From assembly GCA_964345075.1 (NCBI GenBank), contig CAYFPS010000001.1:62001-126000 (forward strand): 64,000 bases of DNA, given 5' to 3'. The notes beneath the pieces are model-generated. The model saw only the letters and a list, made by a program, of their open reading frames with translations. It searched no databases and was not told the origin of the DNA. Positions 28,927 to 37,884 of the stretch are shown here, one piece after another. A program made the translations under genes and the position numbers. This DNA is from CAYFPS01 sp964345075 (GTDB lineage: Bacteria > CAIWAD01). How positions within the stretch are numbered: the stretch's first letter is position 1; every line of letters starts with the position of its first letter.

Positions 28927-29955
28927 ATGCCCGAATTGAGGCATGACCCGATTCAGAGGCGCTGGGTGATTGTGGCCGCGGAACGTGCCGCCCGCCCGAT
29001 GCAGTACCATGGCGAGCTGCGCTTTCCATCGAATCCCACCTGTCCTTTCTGCGAGGGGATGGAGCAGGCCACGCCCGGCGAGATTTACGCCCTTGGCCAG
29101 AACGGCCGCAAGCCGAATGAAAAGGGCTGGGATCTGCGCGTCGTACCCAACAAGTATCCGGCGCTGAAGATTGAAGGCAGCCCCGACCGCCGTGGAGTTG
29201 GCTTCTACGATGCCATGAACGGAATCGGCGCGCATGAGGTGCTGATTGAGACACCCCGTCACATGCAGCATATGGCGGACATGTCCGGCGAGCAGATGGA
29301 AAAGATTTTCTTTGCCTATCAGCATCGCCTGAATGACCTCAAGCAGGATCCGCGCTTCAAGTACATCCTGATCTTCAAGAATTACGGTGCCGATGCGGGC
29401 GCGACCATCGCGCATCCGCACACGCAGATCATTGCCACGCCCGTGACCCCCTTGACGGTCTCCGACGAGCTTAAGAGCGCGCGCGAGCATTACAGCGTCA
29501 AGGAGCGCTGCCTCTTCTGCGACCTGCTGCAGCAGGACCTGGAAAAGGGTGAGCGTGTGGTCTGGCTGAGTGATCACTTTGTGGCCATCTGTCCCTATGC
29601 CAGCCGCTTCCCTTATGAGGTGATGATTCTTCCCAGAAAGCATTCCCACGATTTCGGTCTGGAATCTGCGGATGCGGTCAAGGACCTGAGCCATGTGATG
29701 CATGTGGTTCTGAAGAAGCTGCGCAAGGCGCTGGGTGATCCGCCCTTCAACTTCCTCTTTCACACGGCTCCCAACACGGCTCATTCCGGTCGTCGCGCCA
29801 ATTACTGGGACACCATCGAGCACGACTGGCACTGGCACGTGGAAGTGCTGCCCCGACTGAGCCAGCCCGCTGGCTTCGAATGGGGCACGGGCTTTTACAT
29901 CAACCCGGTTGCGCCTGAAGTGGCCGCCGACCAGCTGCGCAGGACGAGCATCTAG
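28927..29955 (+). CDS. galT: Galactose-1-phosphate uridylyltransferase
   Basis: 342 residues. The enzyme exchanges UMP between UDP-glucose and galactose-1-phosphate (Leloir pathway). The catalytic HPHTQ motif is present in IAHPHTQIIATPV near residue 163, two zinc-type CxxC pairs are seen (NPTCPFC, ERCLFC), and the HIT-like C-terminal strand is HDWHWHVEVLPR. GGGAGGATAGA lies directly before the ATG. Some relatives act on ADP- or UDP-sugars with relaxed specificity, and the adjacent glycogen synthase hints at nucleotide-sugar flow into glycogen. Confidence 0.9.
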   Translation: MPELRHDPIQRRWVIVAAERAARPMQYHGELRFPSNPTCPFCEGMEQATPGEIYALGQNGRKPNEKGWDLRVVPNKYPALKIEGSPDRRGVGFYDAMNGIGAHEVLIETPRHMQHMADMSGEQMEKIFFAYQHRLNDLKQDPRFKYILIFKNYGADAGATIAHPHTQIIATPVTPLTVSDELKSAREHYSVKERCLFCDLLQQDLEKGERVVWLSDHFVAICPYASRFPYEVMILPRKHSHDFGLESADAVKDLSHVMHVVLKKLRKALGDPPFNFLFHTAPNTAHSGRRANYWDTIEHDWHWHVEVLPRLSQPAGFEWGTGFYINPVAPEVAADQLRRTSI

Positions 29956-29973
29956 CCGATGGACAAGGGTGTG

Positions 29974-31446
29974 ATGCGAATTCTCTTTGCCGCCGCCGAG
30001 GCCGTTCCATGGGCCAAGAACGGTGGGCTGGCCGATGTGATGGGCGCGCTGCCGCCCAGCCTCTTCAATCTGGATCACGAGGTGGTCAGCGTTCTTCCGC
30101 TCTACTCAATGGTGGATCGCGAAGAGCACGAGCTGAATTACCTGACAACCATTCATGTGCGCTTTCTGGGAAACGATTTTCCCACGCGCATTTTTGAGGC
30201 CGCCTATCCTGGCAGCGACTGCCGGGCCCTGTTCATAGAAAACCAGTACTACTTCGAGCGACTGGGCCTTTACACGGATCCTTCGACCAGCACGGCCTGG
30301 GCAGATGACGAAGAGCGCTGGTTCTTTTTTCAGGCAGCCGTGATCGAACTGATTTTGCAGGCGGAGATCAATCCCGACATCCTGATCTGCTCCGACTGGC
30401 ACACGGCCATGCTGCCTGCCCTGCTGCGCATCAAGCACAAGGAAGATCAGGCGCTGCAAAAGATTCGCAGCGTGATGTCGATTCACAATCTGGGCTATCA
30501 GGGCGTCTTCCCTGCCGACTCGATTCTCAAGCTGGGCCTGCCCCGCGAGCTGGTTTTTCCGCTCAGTCCTTTTGAATTCTATGGTCAGCTCAACTGCCTG
30601 AAAGCCGGCATCTCCTTTGCGGACGAGGTGGTCACGGTCAGCCCGACCTACGCCGAAGAGATCTGCACGCCCGAGCACGGACACGGTCTGGACGGTGTGT
30701 TAAGGCAGCATGGTGATCGCGTGCGCGGCATCTTGAACGGCATCGATGTCAAGCTGTGGAACCCGGGGCGCGATCCATGGATCGAGGAGCGCTTCAGTTT
30801 CGGCAGGCTGCAAAAGAAAGGCCTGAACCGCGCGCCGCTGATGAAGGCCTTTGGGCTGGATGAAAAGTTTGAGGGGCCCGTGCTGGGCATGGTGACCCGC
30901 CTGACCGGCCAGAAGGGCATGAACATTCTGGCTGGCTGTCTGGATCGGCTGATGCAGCGGGATTTGAAGCTGGTGATTCTCGGCAATGGCGAGCAGCAGT
31001 TTGAGCGCTTCCTGACCGATGTCGCCCATCATCATAGCGATCGCATGGGCGTGAAGATCGGCTACAGCGACGAGGTCGCGCATCAGATTTACGCCGGTTC
31101 GGATATTTTCCTGATGCCCAGCCGCTACGAACCCTGCGGTCTCTCGCAGATGTATTCCATGCGCTACGGGACGCTGCCGGTGGTGCATTCAACCGGCGGG
31201 CTGAAGGACACGGTCATTCCCTTTCTGGAAGACGCCGATTCCGCCACGGGCTTTTCCTTCCTTGAATATCACGCCGAAGCGCTACTCGAATCCATTGATG
31301 TCGCCCTCTCCGCCTGGCGCAATCAGCGCCTGTGGCGGCGCCTGCAGCGCAACGCCATGAAGCAGGATTTCAGCTGGGAGCACAGCGCCCGGCTCTACGA
31401 AGAACTCTTTCGCAGCGTGATCAAGCGCTCGCGCTGGGGTGAGTAG
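29974..31446 (+). CDS. glgA: Glycogen synthase (ADP-glucose type, GT5)
   Basis: 490 residues. It adds glucosyl units from ADP-glucose to alpha-1,4-glucan. The substrate motif near the start reads KNGGLADVMGALP (the KxGGL motif with Asn in the x position). SIHNLGYQGVFP, VSPTYAEEI, GILNGIDVKLWNP, GMVTRLTGQKGMN and SRYEPCGLSQMYSMRYGTLPVVHSTGGL are GT5 signatures in order. I chose ATG 29974 (AAGG five bases upstream, standard MRILFAAAE start); ATG 29959 in frame is the alternative. It follows galT by a few bases. A hairpin 66 bases past the stop may end the transcript. Confidence 0.93.
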   Translation: MRILFAAAEAVPWAKNGGLADVMGALPPSLFNLDHEVVSVLPLYSMVDREEHELNYLTTIHVRFLGNDFPTRIFEAAYPGSDCRALFIENQYYFERLGLYTDPSTSTAWADDEERWFFFQAAVIELILQAEINPDILICSDWHTAMLPALLRIKHKEDQALQKIRSVMSIHNLGYQGVFPADSILKLGLPRELVFPLSPFEFYGQLNCLKAGISFADEVVTVSPTYAEEICTPEHGHGLDGVLRQHGDRVRGILNGIDVKLWNPGRDPWIEERFSFGRLQKKGLNRAPLMKAFGLDEKFEGPVLGMVTRLTGQKGMNILAGCLDRLMQRDLKLVILGNGEQQFERFLTDVAHHHSDRMGVKIGYSDEVAHQIYAGSDIFLMPSRYEPCGLSQMYSMRYGTLPVVHSTGGLKDTVIPFLEDADSATGFSFLEYHAEALLESIDVALSAWRNQRLWRRLQRNAMKQDFSWEHSARLYEELFRSVIKRSRWGE

Positions 31447-31511
31447 CCGGTAGGCAGTATCCAGTAGCCAGATTCCAGTTACCAGTCAGAGGGCTTGCTG
31501 CCCCCGCTTTC

Positions 31512-31529
31512 CTCCCGCTTTCGCGGGAG
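31512..31529. repeat. REP-like hairpin
   Basis: CTCCCGC TTTC GCGGGAG is a perfect seven-pair stem with a four-base loop, followed by TGACAGGGG. The CCCGCTTTCGCGGG core is the common core of REP elements in many bacterial genomes. Located 66 bases after glgA, it may also stop or stabilise that transcript. Confidence 0.6.
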
Positions 31530-31586
31530 TGACAGGGGTGACGTTCAGCTACCTGGCCTGCTAGTACCTGGCTTGCTGGCCTGCTC

Positions 31587-31620
31587 GGTGCCGGGGGAGT
31601 GCCAGGGGAGTGCCAGGGAC
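31587..31620. repeat. Orphan array of GGGGAGTGCC repeats
   Basis: GGTGCCGGGGGAGTGCCAGG continues as further GGGGAGTGCCA units. This is the same 11-base unit that flanks the REP-type transposase 5.5 kb away, in the same orientation as the copy at 37034, with no transposase beside it. Confidence 0.85.
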
Positions 31621-32208
31621 CACAAAGCAGTTTTTCAGCCTGCGACCAGCCCACTTGACATCAGGTGTGAAGCAGGTTGGACACTGCTCATCACGTTCTC
31701 CATCAACCATGAAAGGCTGAATTTCAACGCTTCGCGAGGGTGTGCTGAAGGTGAAGAGGCCGGAAAACGCCGCGAATCCATTGCACATATTTACTGACTG
31801 CCGTCTCAATCAAGAAGAAGCAGCTTGTGCGTTGGCGCCTCCTGCCTGCTGCGCAGCGTGAGCAGGTAGATGCAGCTTTCCCCCAGCTACTGCCGTCAAG
31901 CGTGATCGACTGCGGCCCTGCTGCTTTATCTTGATCTTCCCGAAGGATCAACAGGATTCAGTGCCAGGCCTTTGAATTATTCTCTTTTTCCATGATTTTC
32001 GCTTGACATACCGCAAGTGGTAGCCGACATTCCTAATTAATGATTCACTAATCACGTAAGAACTCCTATCGATTAATCGCTCACTCTTGATGGACATCGT
32101 CAGCAGAAAGGACTGCAATGATTGCTGGCGACTGCCGGGCAGCTCTGTCCAGCCCCTTTCAAGACAATGCACTTGCGGATTGAAACAAGTCAGATCGAGG
32201 AGTGAATC

Positions 32209-32820
32209 ATGAACACGAACAAGAACCACAGGCGAATCAAGCGCGTGAGCATGGCACCGGTACTGTTCGTCCTCGCCGGGCTAATCAGCGGTTGTGCAAC
32301 TGTGCAACCAAACAAGGCCGATCACGACTGGCAGGATCTCTTCAGCCTGCTGAACCACAAGGCAAAGTCAAACACAACCCATATCACACTGGCTGATGGG
32401 AGCAGCCACCGGGCAATGGACCTGGCAGCCGCCGCTGATACTTTCCGCTGGCGGGATGCCCGTGGCCATGCCCACAAGCATGCCTTTGCCGAAATTGTCT
32501 TTGTCGATTTCGGTCGGGCAAGCATCTCCTTCACAAAAAGGATGAGCATTGGCCTGTTGACAGGTGCTGCCGCTGGAGCCGGGCTGGGATACTCGCAGGG
32601 TGATCCGGATGAGTTCCTGGTCGACAGGCCACTTCAAACGGCTTCTTACGCTATTGGCGGTGCGGCCTTAGGCGCAGCTGCAGGAGCACTGTGGGGCGCG
32701 GCGGACTCTGATGTCGAACGCTTCGTAATCAACGATCCAGCCAGCTATGAAGCGTTCCGCAGGAAGGCCGTCAGCAAGGCAAAGCTGGATCGCCTGCCAG
32801 AACCCTACATCCAGAATTGA
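32209..32820 (+). CDS. Glycine-zipper lipoprotein of unknown function
   Basis: 203 residues. A basic N-terminus and hydrophobic stretch end in LAGLISGC, a lipobox with Cys near residue 29. A middle domain contains TLADGSSHRAMDL and FAEIVFVDFGR. It is followed by two glycine/alanine-rich hydrophobic segments (GLLTGAAAGAGLGYSQG and IGGAALGAAAGALWGAA) typical of glycine-zipper membrane-associated lipoproteins. GGAGTGAATC precedes the ATG. It stands alone with its own terminator. Role unknown. Confidence 0.8.
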   Translation: MNTNKNHRRIKRVSMAPVLFVLAGLISGCATVQPNKADHDWQDLFSLLNHKAKSNTTHITLADGSSHRAMDLAAAADTFRWRDARGHAHKHAFAEIVFVDFGRASISFTKRMSIGLLTGAAAGAGLGYSQGDPDEFLVDRPLQTASYAIGGAALGAAAGALWGAADSDVERFVINDPASYEAFRRKAVSKAKLDRLPEPYIQN

Positions 32821-32843
32821 ACCGTGAAAATTTCGGATTGATC

Positions 32844-32865
32844 AGCGGGCTTCGGCCCGCTTTTT
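32844..32865 (+). terminator. Intrinsic terminator
   Basis: GCGGGC TTCG GCCCGC (32845-32860) with a stable UUCG loop is followed by TTTTT. It ends the lipoprotein gene and its T-run touches the stop of the converging esterase gene. Confidence 0.92.
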
Positions 32866-33890
32866 CATGCCCTGCCGAGATTGGATGCCAGCTCCTTAAG
32901 CATGGACTCCCAACGCCAGGTGGCAGAAAAATGTCCGCCTTTGTAGACCACATGTTTATGTGCGATTCCGGCTTTCGTCAGGCGCGAAGAAAAGACTCGT
33001 GCCCCAAGATCGGCATGATATTCGTCTGTATCACCGGCCTCAATGTAAAGGGTGCGCAAGCAGGAGAGGGCATTGGCCTCATCGGAAAGATGTGTCACAC
33101 GCCAGGCGGGATCCTGCTCAAGCCAGCGCGAAAAGACAGCCTCATCGAGCTCGCCGCTTGCGGGATCAATTGGAAGCTCAAAACCTGGAGCCTTCGTGGA
33201 TGGTGAATAACAGGAAGCAAGCGCGATCACATTGAGAACGCTCGCCTCGTCACGGCCCAGCTTCTTCAGGCCGGGAAGGGAGGCAAGAAAGGCATCAAGG
33301 CCACCCAGTCGTTCAAGTGCTTGCGGAAAGCGGGCCAATTCCGGCCTGATACTCATGTCGAAGTGCAGATCCCCGGCACTGGACAGGGCATGTGCAAAAT
33401 GCTCCGGATGAGCCATCGCAAGTCTAAGCGCGCCGAAGCCACCGGAGGACTTACCCGCAACCGCTGTCGTATCACGGTCACCCAGAACTCGAAAAGCTGC
33501 CCACAGATGTGGCAGCAGCTCTTGTATCACATGATCCATGTGCGGACCAGTTCCGGAAGAATTGATGTACTGGCTTCCGCCGTAGCGTGTGAATGCATCA
33601 GGAAACGCGATCACCAGTGGCGGAATCTCGCCGGCTGCAATCAGTCTGTCCGCGATCTGGATCACGTTTTCATCAAAGGCGCGAAACGCAATCCAGCCTG
33701 GCGCGCTACTGAACAGGCCGCCAAGCGCCAGCAGCAGCGGAACCTTGTGTGTATCACACTCATAGCCGGGTGGAAGGTAAACGGGAAGATGGCGCACGCT
33801 TGGGTCACCCAGCGGGTTGCCTGCAAGCAATTGACTCTCGATCCGCTCGACCAGCAGGTTTCCCTTTAGCGCGTGATTCAGAAAGTACAC
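32865..33890 (-). CDS. Alpha/beta-hydrolase, putative esterase (enterochelin-esterase-like)
   Basis: 341 residues without a signal peptide. The fold of the putative-esterase family is recognised from LPVYLPPGYE, LLALGGLFSSAPGW, PPLVIAFPDAFTRYGG and the nucleophile elbow GKSSGGFGALR (Ser near residue 144). A likely acid is in EAGDTDEYH and the His in YKGGHFSATW near the C-terminus, completing a triad. GTG 33890 follows GGAG and starts two bases after the malG stop, so it belongs to the sugar-importer operon. It could remove acyl groups from the imported carbohydrate; that is inference. Confidence 0.85.
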   Translation of the reverse strand: MYFLNHALKGNLLVERIESQLLAGNPLGDPSVRHLPVYLPPGYECDTHKVPLLLALGGLFSSAPGWIAFRAFDENVIQIADRLIAAGEIPPLVIAFPDAFTRYGGSQYINSSGTGPHMDHVIQELLPHLWAAFRVLGDRDTTAVAGKSSGGFGALRLAMAHPEHFAHALSSAGDLHFDMSIRPELARFPQALERLGGLDAFLASLPGLKKLGRDEASVLNVIALASCYSPSTKAPGFELPIDPASGELDEAVFSRWLEQDPAWRVTHLSDEANALSCLRTLYIEAGDTDEYHADLGARVFSSRLTKAGIAHKHVVYKGGHFSATWRWESMLKELASNLGRA

Positions 33891-33892
33891 GA

Positions 33893-34723
33893 CTACTCCT
33901 TGACAGCGCCCAGCGTCAGACCGCTAACCAGAAAGCGGGAAAGCGAGACAAAGACAATCACCACGGGAATCGAGACCAGGATCGAACTGGCAGCGTAAAG
34001 TCCCCACTGTGTGCTCATCGAGGCCTGAAAGCTCTTGAGCCCTAATGGCAGCGTGAACATCTCAGACTCCTGCAAAATCTGTGCGGCCACGATGTACTCC
34101 GACCAGCTGCTCATGAAGGAGAACAAGGCCGTGATCACAAGAGCCGGTGAGGCAAGCGGCAGGATCACCTTGTAATAAGCCTGAAAGCGACTGCAGCCAT
34201 CAATGCGCGCCGCCTCTTCCAGCGAAGCGGGGATTGTGTCGTAAAATCCCTTCATCTGCCAGATGCAGAAGGGCAGGGCTGTCGCCGAATAAAGAATCAT
34301 CAGGCCGATGTAGGTGTTGATCAAATGTAGCTTGGCAATCAGGATATAGAGCGGCAGGAGCAGCATGGTTGCTGGAAACATCTGTGTTGTCATGATCGCC
34401 AGCATGCCTGCATCACGGCCCACGAAGCGAAAGCGACTGAAGGCATAGCCCCCGATAGCGGCAAGGGCTACACCGCTTAGTGTGACAACCAGTGTTACAA
34501 GCAGCGAGTTGAAGAGCCATGTCAGAAAGGGGTGCTGCGTAAACAGCTCAACATAGGAGTGAAAACTCCAGTCCTCGGGAATGATGGACAAGTCCGTTGT
34601 GCGCAGCCGGTCACCGGGCCTAAGGCTGATGGACAGCACATTCAGCACAGGATAGATCGAAATGATCGAAAAGGCGATCAGGACCAGATGTCTCACAAGG
34701 GTCAGGATGCGTGGTTCCTTCAT
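33893..34723 (-). CDS. ABC sugar transporter permease, MalG type
   Basis: 276 residues with six predicted membrane segments. The cytoplasmic EAA loop is clear: EEAARIDGCSRFQAYYKVILPL near residue 175, which docks the ATPase. The start ISIYPVLNVLSISLRPGD is typical of MalG-family permeases. It starts nine bases after the malEF-like fusion gene and is followed by the esterase. No MalK-type ATPase lies in the window, so the ATPase must be encoded elsewhere, as is common for shared sugar-importer ATPases. Confidence 0.93.
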   Translation of the reverse strand: MKEPRILTLVRHLVLIAFSIISIYPVLNVLSISLRPGDRLRTTDLSIIPEDWSFHSYVELFTQHPFLTWLFNSLLVTLVVTLSGVALAAIGGYAFSRFRFVGRDAGMLAIMTTQMFPATMLLLPLYILIAKLHLINTYIGLMILYSATALPFCIWQMKGFYDTIPASLEEAARIDGCSRFQAYYKVILPLASPALVITALFSFMSSWSEYIVAAQILQESEMFTLPLGLKSFQASMSTQWGLYAASSILVSIPVVIVFVSLSRFLVSGLTLGAVKE

Positions 34724-34732
34724 GCGTGTCCC

Positions 34733-36982
34733 CTAGTATACGGCCTTGGTGGCCTGTGTCCGCTTGAGGAAGACCAGCGAGAACACAAGCAGGATCACAA
34801 AGATCACCATGGAAAGCGCGGCTCCATAACCGTACTGATACAGGTTGAAGACGGCGCGGTAGACATAGCTCACAAGAATGTGTGTCTTGTCCGATGGCTC
34901 GCCGCCATTTGAAACCAGCCAGATCACATTGAGATTGTTGAAGGTCCAAATCGTTCCCAGCGTGGCTGCCGGAAGCATCACGGGCTTAAGCAGGGGAAGC
35001 GTGATACGCCGGAACTGCGTGATACGACTTGCTCCGTCCACCCGGGCTGCCTCGTAGAGTTCCTGCGGAATGGCTTGAAGTCCACCGAGCGCAACCACCA
35101 TCATGAAGGGAAAACCCAGCCAGATATTGGTCAGGATGCAGGCAATGAAGGCCTCAAGCGGGCTGCCCAGCCAATTGACCAGTGGCATGCTCAAATACTG
35201 GTTGATGATGAGATTGATCGCGCCGTATTCGTAATCGAACATTCCACGCCAGGTCAGGGCCGTGATGTATGCAGGGACGGCCCAGGGAATGATCAGCAAC
35301 ACGCGATAGATCGATTTGCCAAGAACCGGACCGTTGATGATCACAGCCAGGAAGATGCCCAGTGATACATGGAAGACGACATTCACCAGCGTCCAGATCA
35401 CGGTCTTGAGGAAAACCGAGTAGAAGATCTGCTGCTTGAAGACCTCCACATAATTCTGCAATCCCACAACCTGCCAGTCCTGAAAACTCTTCAGCGACAT
35501 GTTGGACAGGCTGAGCACCACGTTGTAGAAGAATGGGAATGCGATGGTGAAGACGATCACCAGAAAGGCGGGCAACACGAAGAAGTAGGCCAGCTTGTTG
35601 CCTTTCCAATCTTCAAGGAAGTCGACAAAGCGCCGCCGCTGCCAGAAGAGCAGCCCAAGGAGCAGTACGGCGCTCAAGCCCTTGAAGAGCTTTGCGAAAA
35701 GAGTGGGCTCCAGCACCTGATTCATCAGGCGAATCTTCTCAAGTGCTTCAACCTGCATGGCAGCGGCTGCTTCTTCAGCAGTGGCAGAGCCGCCCAGCAG
35801 CGCCTGATAGTGCGGGCGCATGCTGTCCCAGACAGCCCTAAGCTCGGCGATGACGGGCATTGGCTTGCCACGCTGCATCTGCTCGGCGCTGGCCTTCAGC
35901 GTCGGGTCTTCTGTAAGTAGCGGATCGTCCAGCAAATCCTTGCGCGACGGGAGTGTCTTCAATTCCGCCATGAAGCGGCGCTGCGCATCTCGTGATACAA
36001 GATGCCTGACCAGTAGCATCGCACCTTCGGCGTGTGCCTGATCCGCATTGACATTCAGCGAATAGCCCTTGGTTGCAACCATTGGGCCCATCGGCAGACC
36101 GGTCTGTGATACAATCGGCAGCGGTGCAATTGCGGCATTGATTTCCGGGCGCGACAGGTAGCCCTCGCTGCCGCCCCAGCTCCAGTCACCATTGATGATC
36201 ATGGCCGCGCGGCCTTCCTTGAACAGCGCGTCGGCCAATTCGTAATCACAGTTGCCCGGAATCACTTTGTGTGTATCACGCAAAGAGAGGACGAAATTGT
36301 AGGCATTGACAGCCTCAGGCGTATCCAGATCAGGCATCGCCGAGCCCTGTGATTCAAAGAGCCAGGCTCCATAGCCGGTAAGGAAGGGCACAATGAAGAA
36401 GGGCTCGGTGAAATTCCAGACGAGCCCGTATCGGTTAACACCATATTCATCCACCGTGTTCTCCACTGCAAGCCGCACCAGATCGTCTGTGGTGGCTGGC
36501 GGCTCGCTGATGAAGTTGCGGTTGTAGACAAGCGCGAGATGATTACCGATGCGGTCGCCCACCTGCAGTAGCTCCATCGATCCGCTTGCCGCGTCAGGGC
36601 CATTGTCGGGTAGCCAGGTCAGGGCGCCTTCAACAAAGACTTCCTGCTCCGCTTCATTTAGCCATGGCGACATGTCCCGCACGATGCCCATGGTCTGGAA
36701 GGGTCCCATGACATCGCTGGGGCCGTAGACCAGCTCCGGGCCGCTGCCAGCCAGGGCTGCAGCCTGAAAGCCGCTGCGCAGCTCCTCGGTTTCCTTGTAG
36801 AGGGCGCGAACTTCGTACTCAGGATGCTGGGCCGTGAAGTCCTGAATCAGCTCATCAAGAATGGCCCGCTCGGCCGGTACCATCTGATGCCAGAGCGTGA
36901 TGCGCGTGCGATCATCTTCCTGGCGGCATGCACTTAGCAGCAGCAGGAGTGTCAGGCTGAGTAGTCGGGTTGTGAATTTCAT
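34733..36982 (-). CDS. Fused sugar-binding protein and MalF-type permease
   Basis: 749 residues in one uninterrupted frame. Residues 1-19 are a lipoprotein-type signal (LLLLLSAC, Cys19). About 25-430 is a MalE-like binding protein: ITLWHQMVPAERAILDEL, LVYGPSDVMGPFQTMG, ALFKEGRAAMIINGDWSWGG. From about 440 the MalF permease follows: LFKGLSAVLLLGLLFWQRRR, AYFFVLPAFLVIVFTIAFPF, and the EAA loop ELYEAARVDGASRITQFRRITLP. The binding domain is thus covalently tethered to the membrane pore. I chose ATG 36982 because the open frame upstream is read through the short repeat array and is not coding. Maltose-type oligosaccharides are the likely substrate class. Confidence 0.92.
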   Translation of the reverse strand: MKFTTRLLSLTLLLLLSACRQEDDRTRITLWHQMVPAERAILDELIQDFTAQHPEYEVRALYKETEELRSGFQAAALAGSGPELVYGPSDVMGPFQTMGIVRDMSPWLNEAEQEVFVEGALTWLPDNGPDAASGSMELLQVGDRIGNHLALVYNRNFISEPPATTDDLVRLAVENTVDEYGVNRYGLVWNFTEPFFIVPFLTGYGAWLFESQGSAMPDLDTPEAVNAYNFVLSLRDTHKVIPGNCDYELADALFKEGRAAMIINGDWSWGGSEGYLSRPEINAAIAPLPIVSQTGLPMGPMVATKGYSLNVNADQAHAEGAMLLVRHLVSRDAQRRFMAELKTLPSRKDLLDDPLLTEDPTLKASAEQMQRGKPMPVIAELRAVWDSMRPHYQALLGGSATAEEAAAAMQVEALEKIRLMNQVLEPTLFAKLFKGLSAVLLLGLLFWQRRRFVDFLEDWKGNKLAYFFVLPAFLVIVFTIAFPFFYNVVLSLSNMSLKSFQDWQVVGLQNYVEVFKQQIFYSVFLKTVIWTLVNVVFHVSLGIFLAVIINGPVLGKSIYRVLLIIPWAVPAYITALTWRGMFDYEYGAINLIINQYLSMPLVNWLGSPLEAFIACILTNIWLGFPFMMVVALGGLQAIPQELYEAARVDGASRITQFRRITLPLLKPVMLPAATLGTIWTFNNLNVIWLVSNGGEPSDKTHILVSYVYRAVFNLYQYGYGAALSMVIFVILLVFSLVFLKRTQATKAVY

Positions 36983-37033
36983 TGGCTGTATGAATATGAG
37001 TTTTGGGCAAAAGGTAAGGTATTGGGAAGAGGT

Positions 37034-37080
37034 GGTGCCGGGGGAGTGCCAGGGGAGTGCCAGGGGAGTGCCGGGGGAGC
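37034..37080. repeat. GGGGAGTGCCA repeat array, transposase 3' side
   Basis: Four consecutive near-identical 11-base units (GGTGCCGGGGGAGTGCCAGG and onward). It lies 12 bases from the transposase stop and inside the upstream region of the malEF-like gene. The copy on the other side of the transposase is in the opposite orientation. Confidence 0.9.
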
Positions 37081-37091
37081 CCAAGCGAGAA

Positions 37092-37727
37092 TTATCCCGC
37101 ATCCACCTTCAATAGACGAAACCCTGCAAGCGGGTCGGGAAGCGACTTGCGGAAGCCAATATTGATCAATCGATCTGTTCGGGACAAATACTCTTCCATC
37201 CAATCACGATAACAAGCCCTGAAACGATCAAGGCAGGCGGAATTCTCGAAAAATTCATGCTGAGTGAGAAAGTGGTCAAATCCTGCTCCGGTCAGTGCGC
37301 GAAAGGATGTCCAGTCTGAATCCAGCGGATGGTCAACAACATGGGCGCGCCATGGGTTTGCGTCGATATATAGAAAAGTGTTTACCAGGTGATCCTCCTC
37401 TTCAATGACAACGACATCATAACGGTCAATCCACAACTGGCCCCTATGACCCATACGGCGATTTAACTGTTTTGCATAATGTCCGAGAAGCCTTCGCATG
37501 AAAACGGGCAAGACACCAAACTCGCGTGTTGAAAGTAGGAGGTGAAGGTGGTTGCTCATAAGAGCATAGGCATGAATATCAATCTTGTGCGACATCAGAA
37601 GGGTGCACAACAATGCCTTGAAAGTTGCTCTGGAGTCTGCATCAGGGAAGCACAGCCGCTTACCTGTAGCGTGAGCGGTTACGTGCAAGGTGAGGTCGGA
37701 TTCCAAAGGGCGAAGTTTGCGCGGCAC
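37092..37727 (-). mobile_element. REP-associated tyrosine transposase (RAYT, IS200/Y1-like)
   Basis: 211 residues from GTG 37727, with GGAGAG four bases upstream; a TTG 12 bases earlier is the alternative. The Y1/HUH hallmarks are visible: HxH in YALMSNHLHLLL and the putative nucleophilic Tyr in HYAKQLNRRMGHRGQLW, followed by DRYDVVVIEEEDH and YIDANPWRA, which are typical of the RAYT subgroup. RAYTs nick single-stranded palindromic REP sequences; here GGGGAGTGCCA arrays flank it in inverted orientation. It contains no GTGATAC word, unlike most of the window, consistent with recent arrival. The frame is intact. Confidence 0.92.
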
Positions 37728-37850
37728 AGGTCTCTCCAAAAGGAGTGCCTACACAGGCCCCACCAGAAATGTTTCCATTGTTGAAAGAAATCACAGCTTC
37801 TTTTTATAGAGTGTCAGGAAGGTTTGACATCGCCTGCTTTTCAGCTTTAG

Positions 37851-37884
37851 GTCCCCTGGCACTCACCTGGCACTCCCCCGGAAC
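37851..37884. repeat. Inverted GGGGAGTGCCA repeat array, transposase 5' side
   Basis: GTCCCCTGGCACTCACCTGG and onward is the reverse complement of the array at 37034-37080. It ends exactly one base before the polA stop codon, so the element lies tightly between polA and the sugar-importer genes. Confidence 0.88.

Larger units (their letters stand above)
31447..32208. other. Gene-free region with short repeats
   Basis: 762 bases with no ORF that I can support. The first 180 bases hold decayed near-repeats of CCAGTAGCCAG/CCAGTTACCAG type, a REP-like hairpin and a GGGGAGTGCCA array (listed separately). The rest is AT-richer than its surroundings. A TTGACA at 32003-32008 has only a 3/6 match to a -10 box 17 bases on (GACATT), and TACC-GCAAGT-GGTA forms a small inverted repeat beside it. 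It could be the promoter/operator zone of the lipoprotein gene, but the support is weak. Confidence 0.6.

Noticed and set aside
32003..32031. TTGACA with GACATT as a sigma-70 promoter for the lipoprotein
   Set aside because: The -10 part matches only 3 of 6 bases and lies about 180 bases upstream; kept as a comment only.
31495..32200. Small open frames in the glgA-lipoprotein gap
   Set aside because: None has a ribosome-binding site or familiar text, and several run through the repeats.
36983..37102. N-terminal extension of the MalEF fusion up to 37102
   Set aside because: It would translate the short repeat array (GTPLALPWHSPGT), while a lipoprotein signal starts at ATG 36982.
37034..37884. 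CRISPR-like array from the GGGGAGTGCCA units
   Set aside because: Units are 11 bases and contiguous without spacers, and the neighbour is a RAYT transposase, not cas genes.
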